This document shows, piece after piece, positions 22,438 through 34,783 of a stretch of 64,000 bases of DNA. The DNA is taken from NCBI GenBank assembly GCA_033725935.1, contig MU867061.1, positions 1,302,001 through 1,366,000 of the forward strand, in the 5' to 3' direction. A program made the translations under genes and the position numbers. Source of the stretch: Cladorrhinum sp. PSN259. Taxonomy: Eukaryota > Ascomycota > Sordariomycetes > Sordariales > Podosporaceae. How positions within the stretch are numbered: position 1 is the stretch's first letter; each line of letters starts with the position of its first letter. The notes under the pieces are model-generated. The model saw only the letters and a list, made by a program, of their open reading frames with translations. It did no database searches and had not been told where the DNA came from.

Positions 22438-25304
22438 TCATTTCGGTGACAACACGATCCCCTCGTACTCCTTGCTCTTGATAATCTCTAGGGTCTGCAA
22501 AAAGTGCTTCCTGCTTGCATCAACAGAGGCAGAGTCCTGCTGATTCCCAGCCAGGTTGGAGTGGATGAGCTCGATGAGTCCATTGAGGTACTTTGTGGTT
22601 ACCTTTTTCACCAATTCGTTAGCAACGTGAAGTCTTGAGAGGTAAAGTAAATATGCGGAAGAAGATACTTACAGACTCATTCTTCTGATCAAAGTAGTAA
22701 ACATATCTATCAAGAATCTCGACAAACAATTCAATGGATGTTGCCGTCTCCATGCACGAATCCGCGACACGGAGGGCACGCTGCAAGCATTCTAGCACGC
22801 GCTTGCCGTCCCGATATAGCTATGTAAGCGGGAATCGTCAGCATCTACATCCACAAGAACAGGATAAAGGGAAGCGGGGGCACATACATCAGCATCCTCA
22901 TCCTCATTATTCCCCTGGATTGGTGTTGCCCACCACAAATGACTTGCCAAGTACACCGCTCTGCACTGATCAGGCTTGCGGAGCAGCTTGCTGGCATGCT
23001 GGGCGCACTTGGTAATCAAGGTGTCGTAATTCTCCTTGCCAAAATTCCTCGTTCGGTGCAAGGCGCTTGCAATGACACAAACGGCCTGAAACTGCGCCTT
23101 GGAATCGCTCACAGCCTCTTCATACACCGTAAATGCCTGGGCAAAAAACTCATAGGCGACCTCTTCAAACCCAGTCTGATCAGCAATCTGTCCACAGGAA
23201 CAGAACAGCCTCAAGGAAAGCTCCGCCGCGCCGGAACCGTTCACCCGCGTGTACAGGGTAGAGATCGCGGAATGAAGGAACTTGAACAGAGCTGAAGATT
23301 GGGAAGACCAATTGTCATCGTAGTGCTCGCGCGTCTTGTAGCGTCGAGCGAGCTTCAGGCCCGCAGTGATGAGGGGCGGGGTGGTTGTCCTGATGCGCTC
23401 ATTCCCCTCGGCGTATGCCTTCCTAGTCATCTGCAGGAGGCGGAACTGGGTATCATTATCTTCAGAGTGGAGTAAGTGGATGAGGCGGGCCAGCCACCCT
23501 TGCTCTTCCATGGTCTCGTCCGTCTCCAGAGCACGAGCCCGCGGTTGGACGACACCAGGGTACCCCGAGGGTGCCTGTGATCCCTCCTTGATCAGCACTT
23601 TGAGAATCTCGAGAACATTCTCAAGCTGTGCTGGTTTTGATATCGGGGTCTGGCTCTTCAAAAGATTCCTTGCTACCTCGCCAGCAACTGCTCTTCTGGT
23701 GGGATAAGTTTGGGACTGGAATAGTGGCACATATGTTGGTAAAGACAAGGCTGTGAAGATCGAGACGTATCTTCTCAGTGGGCTCTGTAAAAGAGCGAGA
23801 AGGCTCTGCTGGGCCGGCTGTGAATGCAGGTCAGCGCTGTTGGCGTGTTCCTTTACCTTACTGTTGGCGTAGTCGAAGATCTGGTCAACGTAATCCAACC
23901 TCTCGGGGTAAATGTTGAGTGCCAGATTGGTTAACGAGACGCACAGGGCAATTGTGTCCTGGATTGCCAGATGTTGGGCCTGGACGAGATTTTTGACCTG
24001 ACCAAAGAAGATCTCATACAACTTGACGTTTTCGGGTATCCCTCGGCGCTTCTTGGGAGGTTCAGTATCCTCCTTATCCACTGCCGTCGCCTCTGTCTCT
24101 GCTATTGATGGCGCTGGCTCCTCATTGTCCTTGTTGAGCGTCTCGGCCGTTGATGCGCTGTCGTTCTCTGCCTGCTCTCCATTTGGTGGTGCCTCGGTGG
24201 TTTCCGGCGGTGCAGTGGACTGCTGGTTTTCTGTGGATGTGTTGCCCAACTTGACCTTCTCGAGAAGTTCTGCTAATGCATCCTCTTCCATTTGTCCTCT
24301 GTCCTCCTCGGTCTCGTCCTGGGATTCGCGCTCGGCATAACTAGAAAGTCTATCCATCAATCCTATAACAATGGCTTTCACGTCGACATGGGGGTTGAGG
24401 CGCGAGACGGCGCCAAGGAATTGATCCAGTGTGTATAGGTGGAACTCATCCGGGAAAACTTGAGTAATAACTTCCAACAGGTACTCCTGAGCTAACACGT
24501 CGCGGCATTGCACGACCTGCTCTAGGAGCGGGGCGAGGATCCCGTTCTTGTAAGCTGGCAAATCCACCAGCTGGCTGAGTCTGACAATATTGCTGCCCAC
24601 GAGCAACTGAAGCTCCTTCCTCTCTTGTGTTCGCTGGTCTCGCTCTCTAGAGTGACCCTGGTGCTGCAAACGCACCCAGAGCTTGTTCATTTCGACGAAG
24701 TTTGTAAGGACGAAATTGATCGAGTCTTGGAGGTTGCCCTCGGGGCCCTCGGAGTCGCCGGCTGGTAGGTAGTCTCTCGCTTGACCCATGAGATAATACC
24801 GTAAAAATAGACCGCGAATTGGGTGTTGGACGCCCCTACTCATATCCATCATGTCCTTCATCAGCTCCTTCACGGGTGCTCCTTCGACCGACATGTATGC
24901 GGTGCCGACGGTCATCATCAGGTAGAGGCGTGGTATGATATTTCCGGCATATTGCACAAGCTCGTAAAGGTCGGCCAGGTGGTTGACGGGGTGGTTCTCG
25001 CGGAGGTGTACGGAAAGGTATCGTAAAGCATCGAAGACGGACATGTACAATTCGTAGTATTGCTTGGGTCCCAGGCTGCTGGTTCGGAGCTCTGAGACGA
25101 GAGTGGAACTGGTTTCAGGACTCCAGTAAGCATGCGATAGGCGTCCATCACCAAGGACAAGCAGACTTACCAGCACTTGAGGGCGTCCATCAGCTTTCCA
25201 GGGGTGTCTAGGCATTTGCGCATGAGAACTGTCTGTTGGCGCACGGCAATCAGTGCATCCTCGAGCAGGCGGGCCTGGTCTTCAGGCGGCGCGGGGGTGG
25301 ACAT
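22438..25304 (-). CDS. vps35: Vps35, retromer core subunit
   Basis: There are four exons on the minus strand: 25304-25171, 25120-22888, 22819-22673 and 22602-22438. Introns are 50, 68 and 70 nt with GTAAGT, GTATGT and GTAAGT donors. The spliced protein is about 892 residues, near the family's usual size for fungi. Hallmarks are EDQARLLEDALIAVRQQ at the N terminus, the conserved PKQYYELYMSVFDALRYL, and the Vps26-binding region PIRGLFLRYYLMGQARDYLP, which contains the invariant PRLYLM / PIRGLFLRYY core. The rest is an alpha-solenoid, with an acidic, low-complexity insert (about residues 320-420, ETTEAPPNGEQAENDSAS). The C-terminal helices FVEILDRYVYYFDQKNES are also typical. It sorts cargo from endosomes to Golgi or plasma membrane with Vps26 and Vps29. 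The exon-1/2 acceptor (GAG) is the least certain junction. Confidence 0.95.
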
Positions 25305-26102
25305 CATGGCGTGTTGTTTACTATGGTATAGCCTGTCAATGGTGGCGAGTCAATTGAGAAAATGAATGGGATGCTGTATATCGAATTTATTGTTGCACCC
25401 TGGAAATGCTGGATGACGACGCCAGCATAGGTAGGTAGGCACTGATGGACGGACGGGATGACGGATGGAGCTCGAGCTCAGCAATCAGTGGCGGGCAGCA
25501 ACCGCAAGCTGGGCCGCTGGTTCAGGGGGCCCCGCCTGCTGGATGTTGTTGCAGTTGCAGGTGGGCCCACATTGAATTACGTAACCGTTATTTTGCCCAT
25601 TTTCACGCGCGATACCACTCAGCTGCCAGGTAGCTATGTATGTACCGCCAATTGGCCGAATTTATTTATCTCATTCTTTTCAACCACTTTATCTTCCACA
25701 CACATGTTCAGCGGCACTTCTTTTTCCCTCTTCCGAGTTCGTTGATCCTCTGGTCCAGGGTCTTTTTCTTCGTCCTTTTTCCACATTGGAATACTCGCTT
25801 TGAGTCAAATTACGAATGGTTATAAATCAAAATGCATATGTTAATTTCCACACCTCAACATCATTCATTTCCTCAGGTTTACGTAGGTATCTAGATATGC
25901 AATTGATCTGTTGCTTTAGCGGGTTGTCTGAACTTTAAGAGATCCGAGGGGCAGTCCGCTGAAACTTGACCAATGAGACAACAAGTACAGTTGTAGGTGG
26001 GGTCGTCGGGACACTGATGAAAGCATCAGCGACGAAAAGTTAAATATCCAAATCCTTTCCTCCATCACAATCGAGTCTCGGATGCCTCTCTAACTACAGA
26101 CA
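25305..26102. other. Divergent promoter region
   Basis: This lies between the Vps35 start (-) and the ankyrin gene start (+) and is likely to hold both promoters. Chance ORFs only. Confidence 0.5.
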
Positions 26103-29100
26103 ATGGCTTCTCTTGACAATTTACCAACAGAATTGTTGGTCATAATCGCTGAATATGTCGATCCACCCCCACCTCCTGTACCGTTCCTTGGGCCGGACAC
26201 GTCCCCAACCGCCATTGCAAGTCTCTCCATGGTCTGTCGCCGCTTTTACGTTCTATTCACGAGCACTCTTTATGATCGATATGGTCACCTCGCAGTTCCG
26301 TGGGCTTGCCACAAACCATGTCTCGATACATTCAAAGCAGTGCTCCGTGAAACGAGTGATGGAGAATCGGTACACGCGCGCATCAACGGCCCAGTTCCTT
26401 TGCAACACGTTCTACAGAACGACAAACTGGTAAAGATCGAGAATCTTGACCGATCGGATTGGCGGAAAGGAGTTGACCGGAGAGTACGTTTCAACACATT
26501 GGCCAGCACGTGGAGCGCGAGCCCACTTCACTTGGCCTGCGCTGCTGGGCACGACGACATCGTTAACTTCTTACTCGATAATGGCGCCAGTATGGAGACC
26601 GAGTCTGCCATGTACTGTGAATGTTTACTTCCTTGCAACTATCCCTGGACAGAACCGGGGAATCAAATCGAGGTACCCAGATGGCTACCTCTGCACCATG
26701 CCCTCTGCCGGTATGTCCAAGTCTCAACTTGTCTTGCCCATTCTATTGCTAGGCTTGGGATGCTGACATGATATCAACAGCAATCACATTTCCACGGCGC
26801 TCCTGATGCTGAGAAGGGGTGCACCAGTAATTGTGAGCCAAGACGCTGTCGAAGACGAAGCCCCAGGGGTGACTGCACTGCACATGGCCGCGGCGCATGG
26901 TCAAGCTGAAGTGGTTTGCGCGCTCATTAACCTTTGGACAAAACACCCCGACAGCTTCTCTCCCCTGAATCCTCACCGAGTCGATTGGGGCAACCATTGT
27001 CCCATGCACTACCTGGCTTTAAATGAGAAATATTCGTCCGTTATTACCCTTGCCCAGATTTTTCAGAATCATGGGATCAACGTCGATCATCACCTTGGAG
27101 ATAGATCCGGAACGGCTTTCCTTCTTTCCTGGTAAGTGATTATCAATCTGCCCCTCATCGACAAGGCAACATCTCTTGACCATTTCCTCTAGCCATCTCG
27201 GAAACTTTACCGCAGCTCGTGCCTTGATCGATCTTGGAGCAGATCCCCATAAAACAGATACTGCCGGATTGCATTGCTTGGAGCTCGTTCTGAGCGCGGG
27301 ATATATGGCACTACGCAGTCGACAACAGTCAAAAACCACATGGGAACGCGAGCGGTTACAACTGGTCAAGGAACTCTTCAAGGCCAACGCTCTAAGCCCT
27401 TTCCCCTTGTCAGACGCTGCCCATTATGGGCATGTTAATGAAGTCAAACTCCTCCTGGATGCTGGAATCTCTCATGTTGACCGGTTGGACAGTGAGGGTT
27501 TGAGTCCACTCGCTGTAGCTGCCCGAGAGGGTCATGTCGAGTTGGTCGAGGTTCTGCTGGCCGCAGGTGCATCTGTCACACATGTCAAAGACCGCACCAC
27601 TGCTGCAGCGTTCTGCGCCAACTATGAACCAGTAACTGGGAACCACGCCAAGATTCTTCGCACACTCCTAAAACACGGAGCAACTGTTGGATTCTGTTGC
27701 GATTCTAACGACATGCTACAACGTAACAAGGATTATTCCGGCTCGGTGTTGGACGACACAATGTGGCGCATCGAAGGTTTTCCCAGACTCAGACATGGTG
27801 AAGGGATCAACTCTTCCAACTTCAGCTTCATCCTCAAACACTCAACACCGATTAACTTCCCCAAAGCCTGTTGGCAGCAAGCGGTCTTTGTGACCTTGGA
27901 ATCCGACGACCTGAAACTTTCGCGAGCAGGGGGGTTCATTTTGAAGAAGCTTCTTTGGTTCGGCACTCAATTTGGCTATGTCTTTGATGACCCAATGCTT
28001 TGCACCCTCGTGGGCCTTTTGATTAGGAAAGGTGACCCCCAGGATCTGAACATCTTCTTTGCCATGGGCGGCCCTGGTGGTGTCCAGGGGGAGACAGGAC
28101 TGGTGACTTCCAAAGCCGCGTTGTTTATGGCGATGGCCAACTACCGCCTAGAGGTCTTCAAATGGAACAAACCACTCAGTGTCATCCGATACTTGATATT
28201 GCAAATTCCTCTTTCAGCAGGAAAGGTACGATTGTTAGGGAACGCGACGCTCCTTCATCTTGCATGCTGCACTGGAGACCCAGCTATAATCAACATGATT
28301 CTTGTTACGGGCAAACACAACCTTCAAGCACTTTGGTGCTCCGTAACTCCCTTGATGCTCGCCATTGCACAGGATGACGTGTCCTTTGACGTCATCAGAA
28401 TTCTTTTGGATCATGGCGCTGATCCGTACTTCACACCTGGGAATACCAGCGGCGACGTCGGAGCTTTGCATTCATGCCCAACCAACCAGTGCCCAGATTT
28501 GTTGGATCCTGGAAATGGACGGACTCTTTCGAGCGGCATACGCGGCATGCTAAGCGAACTGACTCGCCGACACGAGTGCTGGGCATCTCAACAATTCCAA
28601 GTTCCTGCGGGCCGCAACGACAATAGTAATGTGCAGTCTGTGGGGCTGGATCTGTCCGTGTTTGAGCTGGTGAGAGTCATTGAAAGCCTGGAACGTATGG
28701 CGGGATATGGTCAGATTACACTAACATACATATCACCAGGCCATTATCAAGGGGCGACCAGACATCCTCATGGAACTGCTCAGGCATAAGCCTCTGGTAG
28801 AGCAAGCCAGAAAGAGACCCACAGACTCACCTCAGTCATATCTCGGTCTAGCAATCATGTACCGTCAGTTTGAGTGCTTCAAGGTTCTCGTCGCAGCTGG
28901 AGCCAACATCAATGCCGATCGCGAATGCCCATTACTCGCCTACCAACTCTCAGAGCTAACCAAAAAAGCACTTGAGCAACTTGTTTGCCATGAGTCTACT
29001 GCCGACAGGCAGGAGATTGACCTTGACTGGCTCGGTAAGGAACTCGCGACCTTGATTCTCTTGGTGAAGGCTGGTGCCGACTGGAAACTGCGGTCCAAGA

Positions 29101-29414
29101 CCTTCCCAAAGAGCTTCATTGATCACCTGCGAGAGATTTTCAAACATGATATGAAATCCTCTGATCACAAGAATCCTTCTGTTCTGGTCCAGAGTGTCCT
29201 ACGGGAGGCGTTCACGATTGGGCCACTCGATCCGAAAGAGGGACCCGAAACCCTGAATGTCAATCTCGAGGGCACAGATGACTGGCTTGGCCCAATTGTA
29301 TGTCGTCAGGCCGAACAGTGGTTCAAGTGGCCTGCGAGTTGGCGAGAATGGAAGGCTAGGTGGTCTCAAATTCTATTGGAGCCCAGTTCAAAAGCACAAG
29401 AGGTGGCCAGTTAA
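26103..29414 (+). CDS. F-box-like ankyrin-repeat protein
   Basis: Exons are 26103-26710, 26781-27131, 27193-28669 and 28740-29414. Introns of 70, 61 and 70 nt all keep frame and two have CTGAC/CTAAC branch sites, giving about 1036 residues. The N terminus has an F-box-like segment (LDNLPTELLVIIAEYVD, then AIASLSMVCRRFYVLFTSTL). Ankyrin repeats follow: SPLHLACAAGHDDIVNFLLDN, TALHMAAAHGQAEVVCALIN, SPLAVAAREGHVELVEVLLA, TLLHLACCTGDPAIINMILV and SPQSYLGLAIMYRQFECFKV, with others more divergent. Family knowledge: F-box proteins recruit substrates to SCF ubiquitin ligases and ankyrin arrays bind proteins, so a substrate adaptor is plausible. No NACHT or HET domain is linked. There is no signal peptide. 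Confidence 0.85.
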
Positions 29415-30016
29415 ACTTTGCCTTTGTATGGACTGTGTGGTCGAAGTCCGAACCCGCGCTCCCTGCCTACGAAAAAACGGAGACTGTATATATAATCTAA
29501 TGCTTCCATGTTTATTAGCGCGGTATACGCCCAATGCAGACTTTCCTACCATATGATAAAACGTTAAATAATACATAATGTCCGATCAGACCAATCAGTC
29601 ATCCGCTAGCCATCCGATGCGCCATCGGAAACCCACCAACCGAGGATGAAATGACGATTGATTAGTGAGGTTCCCAGTCACCCAGTGGAAATACCCGTCC
29701 GATCCGAGCCCTGATTTCGGAACCAAATGACAAATACGGCGCTGACCCAATCTAACACGTTAGCTTTTTTCTTTGTGAGAGCCGGTTCCGCGGAACCGAC
29801 AGATTACAAATCTAAAAGAAGAGAAGAGGAAGAAAGAAAATGGTGGCCAACATACAGCTTGCGCTGCTGGAAATTCAGAGAGCACTTTATAAACTTAACA
29901 TTCGCCTGTCACGCTGTGGCGTAAGTTCTCAACACCAAGGCCTGTGAATCTGGCTCATCCTTCACCAATCCTAACTCGTGGACAAAGAACAACAAACAGG
30001 CTCGAGGCTCAACGAA
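29415..30016. other. Intergenic region with MITE remnant
   Basis: Apart from the transposon fragment at 29491-29553, no gene is seen. The sequence before 30017 is likely the promoter of the NmrA-like gene. An in-frame ATG at 29978 would lengthen that protein by 13 residues. Confidence 0.5.
29491..29553 (+). mobile_element. Truncated MITE copy 3
   Basis: One inverted-repeat end only: TATAATCTAATGCTT, then TTTATTAGCGCGGTATACGC, then ACTTTCCTA, as in the left end of copy 2. Similarity stops after about 63 bp and no second end is visible nearby, so this is a solo end or deletion product lying about 80 bp after the ankyrin gene. Confidence 0.7.
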
Positions 30017-31288
30017 ATGCCACCTCGGACTATTGTAGTGATCGGTGCCACGGGCAACCAGGGTGGTGGCGTTGTCCGCGCTCTGCTAGCCTCCGACAAG
30101 AACTGGCACATCCGGGCTTTGACGCAAGACGTGAGCTCATCCAAGGCCAAAGCACTCCTCGATGAATGTTCCCGGCACGTCGAGGCGGACCGCTTCAGCC
30201 TTGTCCCAGGCTACGTTTATGACCCGCGCAGTCTTCGGTCAGCTTTTAGTGGGGCTTATGGCGTCTTCGCCATCACCTCCGAGGCCTACCCTGGTAGAGT
30301 CTTGGTCGAGGAGGTGGAAATGACCCATGAGGTTGAGGCGGGCCGCAACATAGTCTTGGCTGCCAAGGAGGCAGGCGTCGAGCACTTTGTCTTCAGCAGC
30401 CTGCCTGATATGGTGAAGACGACTGGCGGGCAATTTCCCGGGATTCATCACATGAACAATAAGCATGCCGTTGAGAAGATTGCAAAGGAGCACCTGAACG
30501 GCGTGACATGTCTTATTCCTGGTTCGTGCTTCTCAAAAGGCTTATATGTATGTAACCTTGATGACCCGGGCTGACAGAGCTCTTCATGTTCTTCGCGCAG
30601 GTTTCTTTTACACGAATATGAGATGGCCTCAGTACAGTCAGCGCCGGTGTAAGTGATATCTACATGCACTCTGCCATTATCTGGTGGCATATATACTGTG
30701 GCAAGTGTGTTCGACTGACCGGTATGATCATCATCATTGATTAGCGGACGGGGTGGTCAGGTTCTGTACTGCCATTCCCAGCAAACAAGTCTCACAGTGG
30801 ACCGACCCAAGCTACGATATGGGCAGCTTTGCCGCAAGTAAGTCCAGTGCATGTTGTTAATGTTTTACCGCACGGCTTTCCTGTTCAGCGCACTGTCCAG
30901 AAGCAACGATAGTAATTACCGTGGCTATACAGAGGTGTTTGATCTGGGCGTCGACAAGACTAAGGGCAAAACATATCTCGTCATGAGCCCGCCCACCACC
31001 CCCGACGAAATGGCCGAGACGTTCACGAGAGTCACTGGCCAGCCTGCGGTTCACGATCCCATCAGCCCCGAGAAGTTCGGCGAGATGACTGCCCCCTTTG
31101 TCGGCCCTGCCTTCAAATCAGATGCGCAGCAGATGATGGAATGGGCCTCCGTGGCGCCTGCGGACAAGATTTGCTTCGGAGCCATGGACCCGCATGAGAT
31201 GACATATGATTCGTTCGGGGAGCTGGGGCTAAAGGCGAGTACCTTTGAGGATTGGCTTCGGCGGAGCGGGTGGAAGGGACCTGAATGA
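30017..31288 (+). CDS. NmrA-like NAD(P)-binding protein
   Basis: Four exons: 30017-30521, 30601-30648, 30745-30837 and 30933-31288, giving about 333 residues. Introns are 79, 96 and 95 nt; the first donor is an unusual GTTCGT, chosen because it yields the family motif PGFFYTN. The N terminus has the Rossmann signature VVIGATGNQGGGVVRALL at residues 7-24. Further family landmarks are VFAITSEAYPG, FVFSSLPDM, the exon-2 motif YTNMRWPQYSQRR and, after the last splice, KVFDLGVDKTKGKTYLV. NmrA-type proteins bind NAD(P) and either sense redox state (nitrogen regulation) or act as atypical SDR reductases. Which applies here is not readable. The third acceptor was chosen by homology over the ATG-containing frame upstream of it. 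Confidence 0.87.
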
Positions 31289-32053
31289 GGTTGTGAATGG
31301 GTTGAAAGCCATGGATTGACAGCATGCATATACATGTATTATCAAACGATTCCTTGTACACTGTGACAATGCAAATGCAATTGAATCAGGCGCGTGTATA
31401 ATCGCCTCCAAAATCGATACCATAACGATCGACAGCATTTAGAAGCATCAACAATCTGTTATATTGTGTAGGTATAGGATATATGCTCAGAATATGTGCA
31501 TCCGCTCTGCCAAGGTAGATGAAGAGAGACGGAGAAGGTATTGCTGGTAAGGAGAGGCACTGGCAAAGGGGGCGGTCTTTTTCACTCCGTTAGGGTTGTG
31601 CGGATAAAGCTGATAGCACCTAGTTTGTCAAATCTATCTACATCTTTAAAAGCGAATAGCCTTAATATATTTGATTACTGCTGCTGTAGATAATGTAGTC
31701 TTGAAGAGCCGGTTTATTATGGTGGTTTGCCCTGGCTTGGCTTCTTCAGCCTCGTCGGAATGGAGGCTCTGTGGGTGATAGCTTAGTAATATTTTCAGGA
31801 AGGTTTTTCAGTACCTTCGGTCACCGCCTTACATGACCAACAGGTTCCGCGATTACAAATCGTCCCAAACTTTGCGAGAGATTCAAGTGTATTAATAATT
31901 CTAAAGATAGCACTATATTACAAGACAATTCCTTTCACGTACATGTAGTCAATGCCTTTTCCTTATCAATCACACTCGATCATCTTCAAACACTTTGCCC
32001 AGACTTCACAATTAAGACGTGTATATATTTTGAACAAGCATTCCAATTTCAAA
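31289..32053. other. Intergenic, no gene seen
   Basis: This is the AT-rich stretch between the NmrA-like gene and the GST gene. It contains the GST promoter. No other gene is supported. Confidence 0.5.
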
Positions 32054-33113
32054 ATGAGCATCAAGACCAATATTACTCTTTACACTGAGGGAACCCCCAA
32101 TGGCCTCAAGCCTACCATCTTGCTGGCCGAGCTGGGTCTAGAGTATAAGGTGAGAGGAAACAGCTCCTCAATGAAATGGTCACATAAGTAATGAGTATCG
32201 CTGAGTCTAACACCCCTGGTGTCCTTGTAGCTCGTACCGGTCAACATCTTGACACAGGAGAACAAGGAGCCCTGGTTTGTCAAAATTAACCCCAACGGCC
32301 GCATCCCGGCCTTGACCGACATCGACAAGAATGGCAAGGAGATCCGCATCTTCGAGAGTGGTGCCATTCTGGAGTACCTCGTTACCCAGTATGACAGGGA
32401 ACACAAGGTCTCGTATCCCCATAACTCCCCGGAGTACTGGGAGACTGTATCATGGGTACGCTTTTATTCTTTTACCGAGGCTGGTTTGGGATCTCTCAAT
32501 GCTCACATGAATCAAACCTCTAGTTGATGTGGCAGATGGCCGGTGTCGGTCCCATGCAGGGACAGGCAAATCACTTCGCTAGTAAAGAACTCACCCCTTC
32601 CCTGAGTTTACATCTCCGAAACCTCTTGCTGAGTACATGTGCTGACTATACTCCCGTCCGCCAGGATCCGCCGGCGAGAAGATCCCTTACGCTCTCAACC
32701 GTTATGTCCATGAGACCCGACGTCTCTACCGCGTCTTAGACACTCACCTGGCCGCGAGCCCCTCCGGCTACATCGTCGGCGACCGTGTCACCATCGCCGA
32801 CATTTCCATTTGGCCCTGGGTTGGAGCTTACAGTATGCAGTACCCACTTTATTGCTGTCTCATCCGGCGTCACTAACGCATCTTGTATGTCCTTCCAGAG
32901 TACAGTGGTCTGTCGTCCATTGACGAGTTCCCACACGTCAAGAAGTGGCTTTACACACTCCTCGTGCGCCCTGGTTTCGAGGAAGGCCGCAACGCTCCCG
33001 GCCCCCACAAGTACCTTGATATGAACGAGATGTCCGAGGAGGAGCTCGACAGCATCGCAGCATCGCTTGGCACTTGGATCCTCGATGCAATGAAGCGCGA
33101 TGCCGAGGCTTGA
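32054..33113 (+). CDS. Ure2-type glutathione S-transferase
   Basis: There are five exons: 32054-32149, 32231-32455, 32524-32581, 32665-32832 and 32899-33113, giving about 253 residues. All four introns are short (66-83 nt) and keep frame. The start is MSIKTNITLYTEGTPNG. The thioredoxin-like N domain shows the glutathione-contact motif KINPNGRIPALTD and FESGAILEYL. The helical C domain shows WQMAGVGPMQGQANHF, DTHLAASPSGYIVGDRVTIA and DISIWPW. These are characteristic of fungal Ure2-like GSTs. Members conjugate or reduce electrophiles and peroxides in the cytosol, and some also work in nitrogen control. There is no prion-like Asn-rich N-terminal extension, so the yeast Ure2 regulatory role is unlikely. 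The position between NmrA-like and CoA-ligase genes suggests a detoxification neighbourhood (inference). Confidence 0.9.
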
Positions 33114-33660
33114 AAGACTTGAGGCAACAATTCCACAGATAGTTAGCAGAGACGAGTTAGAAATGCCCCTGGTTCTGAAAGCAACCAAGGTCGGTTCAAG
33201 TCCTTAGCTAGCCAAATCACGACCGGTAGCCATACACAATGGCCAATTTCCTGCTCTTTCTTTCCACACATCGTGTCAGCTGAGCACGGCGATGGTGAAA
33301 GCTGAGGGCGACGAAGAGGCAGTCCATTGTGATCCTTGAAAGCTTCGTAACCTTCTCCTACGAGAAACTATTAGGCGCGATCAATTAAACGCGCTTTATT
33401 ACGAGGATATCCTTATAATAATCGTCCGCTATTTTGTTATAGGGCTATTCGTTTTTGCTATATCCATCAAGTTTATTTATTACAAAAAAAGGCCGCTGAA
33501 GTTATGCTGCGTCCGACTTGATACATATAACCGTCATCTCGTTTTCAGCTTAGAAATAGTCAAATGGGCCCCTGCAAAAAGCGTGCCGGGCTGGTGGGGA
33601 AACAAAGCTGGAAAAGGACACAGAGTTCCGTGCAAAGACCGCAAGCATCACCGATGAAGA
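33114..33660. other. Intergenic, partly AT-rich
   Basis: The stretch 33370-33490 is markedly AT-rich and rich in TA/AT steps, and could be RIP-altered repeat DNA. No gene is seen. Coding-like text begins again around 33660. Confidence 0.45.
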
Positions 33661-34170
33661 AGAAGAGATGTATTTGCTTCGAATATGAATATCAAGTGGT
33701 ACAGGGAGATTGAGGATAGAAACTAGCAGCTCCTGGGTAGAATTGATACTGTTATCAAGGAGTTGATCCCTGCGATTGGCAATCCGGTAAAGAACGGCCA
33801 GGACCCAGATTACAAGCTTCTACAGCCGAATCATGAGATCCGGAACGACTCAATTCCTTGGGATTAAGGACCAAACCCAAAGACAGGGCTACAGCAAGAA
33901 GATGTGGGAAGATTCTGGTATTCCTGCCTCTCCATTTCGAGTTCAGAAAGGCGGCTTGGAGATGCTGCGACATCCGTGGGTCAAATCGACGAGTCATACG
34001 AAAAGTGGTTCAAGTGGAACTGGGAGGAGGGTCGAGACTTCCAGTGAAAGAATGTTCACTAACGTTTCGGTCTGTAGAGATTCGATGCAAGGGCTTGTCG
34101 GGAGTTAGAAGCGACGCAAGCGCCCGCTGGTGTGGAGGGTCTTGGGCTCGTCGAAACACACAAGTCGGTG
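33661..34170 (+). pseudogene. Decayed gene fragment with RIP-like stops
   Basis: One frame reads coherent protein-like text: DVFASNMNIKWYREIEDRN, stop, QLLGRIDTVIKELIPAIGNP, VKNGQDPDYKLLQPN, stop. A second frame continues with GQIDESYEKWFKWNWEEGRD, then three stops, then RFDARACRELEATQAP. Several stops sit where CAG-to-TAG, CGA-to-TGA or CAA-to-TAA would create them. I do not recognise the family; WFKWNWEEGRDFQ is the most distinctive piece. At least one frameshift separates the halves. It is probably a gene remnant, not a functional gene, lying between the GST and CoA-ligase genes. Boundaries are approximate. Confidence 0.4.
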
Positions 34171-34783
34171 AATGCTGGGGATTGAGTTCATTCACAATAA
34201 ATTGGGTTTGGAAGCAAGGCAATAATATCAGGTACTAAAACCTTTATTTAACAAGCTCTCAGACCCACTGATAGTATCATTGTTCCTCATAGAAAGAACT
34301 TATCTCCATCTACACCGAAAAGGCAACTTTCTTTGCGCTGAAACTCTTCCCCATGATGATGTCCATCTCTACCGCTGTTGCTTCACAGATTCGGCCAGGA
34401 ATCGAACCTCGAATAACAAGTTGACAGCAACACCTGCATGTGTGAGGCCGGAAGCCGGGCCTTACCGCAGTTGCTTTGCCGTCTCTTTAGACCACTACAA
34501 CACAAGGATGTGACGGTTGGGATTGGGGATTCCTGGCATGGAATTATAAAGCTGCTGACTGAGCAATCGGCCCCCGCCATCAAGGTGGCCTCTCCCACGA
34601 CCTCGTGTCCAAATACGTACATACAACCGAACGTCTTACCAGCATTTGTCAAAGACACATAAAATGCAGGAGTGACAGCTACCCCACGACCAAGACAAGA
34701 TTAAGTGTTGATCTTCTGTTCTTTTATTCTCACTCCTACTTCTTTCCCGTCCAGTCCTTGCCTTTCCTCACAGACAAAACATA
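34171..34783. other. Intergenic, no gene seen
   Basis: This holds the probable promoter of the CoA-ligase gene, with a pyrimidine-rich leader just before 34784. No gene is seen. Confidence 0.5.

Noticed and set aside
34381..34480. Possible minus-strand tRNA with B-box GGTTCGATTCC
   Set aside because: The T loop is good, but no 5' strand pairing with the putative acceptor GCCGAATCT is found within tRNA or intron-containing tRNA distance, and the T stem has a mismatch.
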